Shown: positions 62,788-64,000 of the stretch, one piece after another | Layout of the letters: every line of letters begins with the position of its first letter | How positions within the stretch are numbered: the stretch's first letter is position 1 | Origin: Paraspadella gotoi | Lineage: Eukaryota > Chaetognatha | DNA: 64,000 nucleotides | NCBI GenBank assembly: GCA_051294375.1 | Contig: CM119270.1 | Location: 6,751,279-6,815,278 of the forward strand | Reading direction: 5' to 3' | Position numbers and translations under genes: made by a program | The notes under the pieces: generated by a model | Databases searched by the model: none | Told to the model about the DNA's origin: nothing | The model's input: only the letters and a program-made list of their open reading frames with translations

Positions 62788-63440
62788 GCAATGATGTGGG
62801 TCCGCTAAGATTACATTTCCAATCAACTTAAAATAAGTTTCATTGCGGTATGAATTACCATAGCCGATGAAATTTTAAATGCTAAGTATACAGCGTTAAA
62901 ATAATCTATCATGACTAAGTTTATGGTAATAAAATATTTTTTGTCAAAATGCTTTCTTCTAGGTACTCGCCTAATTAAAAATATTTAATGAAATTGGTAC
63001 AACCAATATAAATTTTATTTATATTATACTTACTATATAAGAGCAAAATATTTTTTAAATCTTAAAATTTTTTGATGGGATTCTGATGAGCATAAACAAG
63101 TTAAACAGAATATAATTAACAGCTTTTAAAATTCTACGGTTTTCTAAGTGAAAATATAAAAAAACTGATAAAATCAATCGAAGATGATGATGATGATGGT
63201 ATTTGTTTATAGTTTTTCTTATTTTGACAACACTTATCATAAAAATTTTAAAAAAGAATCAATACTTTGTGTAGACAACTTTTATGAGCTATCTGATCTG
63301 GTCTTAAAATTTAAAAAATTCAAAAAAAAAATTTTGGCCTTTCCTATCTAAAATAATATAAAAAATTAATTACTAGGGTATAGGCAATTATAAATTTTTT
63401 GTCCATTGAAAAGTATTCTTAAAAATGTCTAAATTTCGTT
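62751..63440. repeat. Right copy of the 0.7-kb duplicate
   Basis: Continues past the left copy into AATTTTTGGACTCACCC. Confidence 0.92.
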
Positions 63441-64000
63441 TGAGCAAATGTATCACTCTAATTTTTGGACTCACCCCATTGAGTGCGGCTCCCCCTATGA
63501 AAGTAATCTGGTCTTACCACGTATCATACGCCCGAATACAGAGTTTGAGTGTAATTCCTCTGAAATATCGCGATAAAAAAAGGATACAAGCAAAAAAAAG
63601 AGTTTGACACATGTGATCTGCTACGATAATTATTAATTAATTAATTAATCGATTAATTAATTAATATATTAATATTTAATATGTAATATTAATTTTAATT
63701 TATTTCAACTTATCATCATCGATGTCTTAAAATTGGGTTAGGAACAGCTTATTAAATATGTTTTGTTTACATTTATCAAAAACAAACAATATCCTCTATT
63801 TTATTTTATGTCTCCTTCTTCTCTCTCTCTCACTCACTCTCCTCTCTCTCGTCTTCTCTGTCTCTCTCTCTCTTCTCGTCTCGTCTCTCTCTCTTTTTTC
63901 TGCAATTAGCGACAATTTATGCTTTTCAGATTTTTTAACTTGCATCATTTTTTCAATTAATTATTATTAATTCATTAATTAATTAAAACATTTATTAGTA
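63441..64000. other. AT-rich end of window, no gene seen
   Basis: Contains an ATTA repeat (63629-63690) and a degenerate CT tract (63817-63895). Confidence 0.6.

Overview
This is a window of animal nuclear DNA, not prokaryotic. AT-rich introns surround short GC-rich exons with consensus GT/AG splice sites. There are very long GA/CT, GAC and TTC microsatellites, AATAAA signals and retroelement remains. I cannot name the species. Base composition and repeat load would suit an invertebrate, possibly an arthropod, but that is inference.

The one gene I can follow with confidence lies on the + strand, from about 10.3 kb to at least 33.1 kb. It encodes a type I transmembrane receptor of the immunoglobulin (Ig) superfamily. 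Nine exons join in frame: exon 1 (10278-10693, hydrophobic leader plus first half of Ig1), exon 2 (15212-15419), exon 3 (15737-15892), exon 4 (16015-16239), exon 5 (18642-18785), exon 6 (19101-19307), exon 7 (25692-25825), exon 8 (26231-26561, interrupted by a 10-N gap) and exon 9 (32908-33107). Exons 1-8 encode four Ig-like domains and a Gly/Ala/Val-rich stalk. A transmembrane helix spans the exon 8/9 junction, and the rest of exon 9 is cytoplasmic. The 3' end is not certain; exons at 31283-31378 and 43416-43556 are candidates. Exon 6 read-through to a nearby stop and AATAAA could give a soluble form.

Upstream, on the + strand at 8966-10430, a long unrecognised coding stretch runs into exon 1 in another frame. 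Opposite it on the - strand (8095-8647) is a small open region with two zinc-finger-like motifs split by an in-frame TGA.

Much of the window is present two or three times: 1-4155 and 7106-11302; 14072-19787 and 19813-25440; 27950-29104 and 29312-30455; 32812-34464 and 35270-37290; 50080-51212, 54329-54958 and 56868-57630; 62010-62725 and 62751-63440. The copies differ mostly by scattered one-base insertions and deletions that break reading frames, and several meet at 25-N gaps. I read these as assembly artefacts (unmerged contig ends or noisy gap filling), not gene duplications. One copy of each pair keeps the frame.

The right half (38-64 kb) has few convincing genes. It holds a tRNA-derived SINE copy (39.8 kb, a relative of one at 5.7 kb), a 39-bp minisatellite next to a decayed - strand open frame (45 kb), a degraded non-LTR retrotransposon 3' end (49.1-49.6 kb), a Ty1/copia-type LTR (51328-51611) beside a GC-rich 85-bp tandem array, a 55-bp purine-rich array, and long AT-rich stretches where I see nothing. 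No rRNA, intact tRNA, CRISPR array or operon is present.
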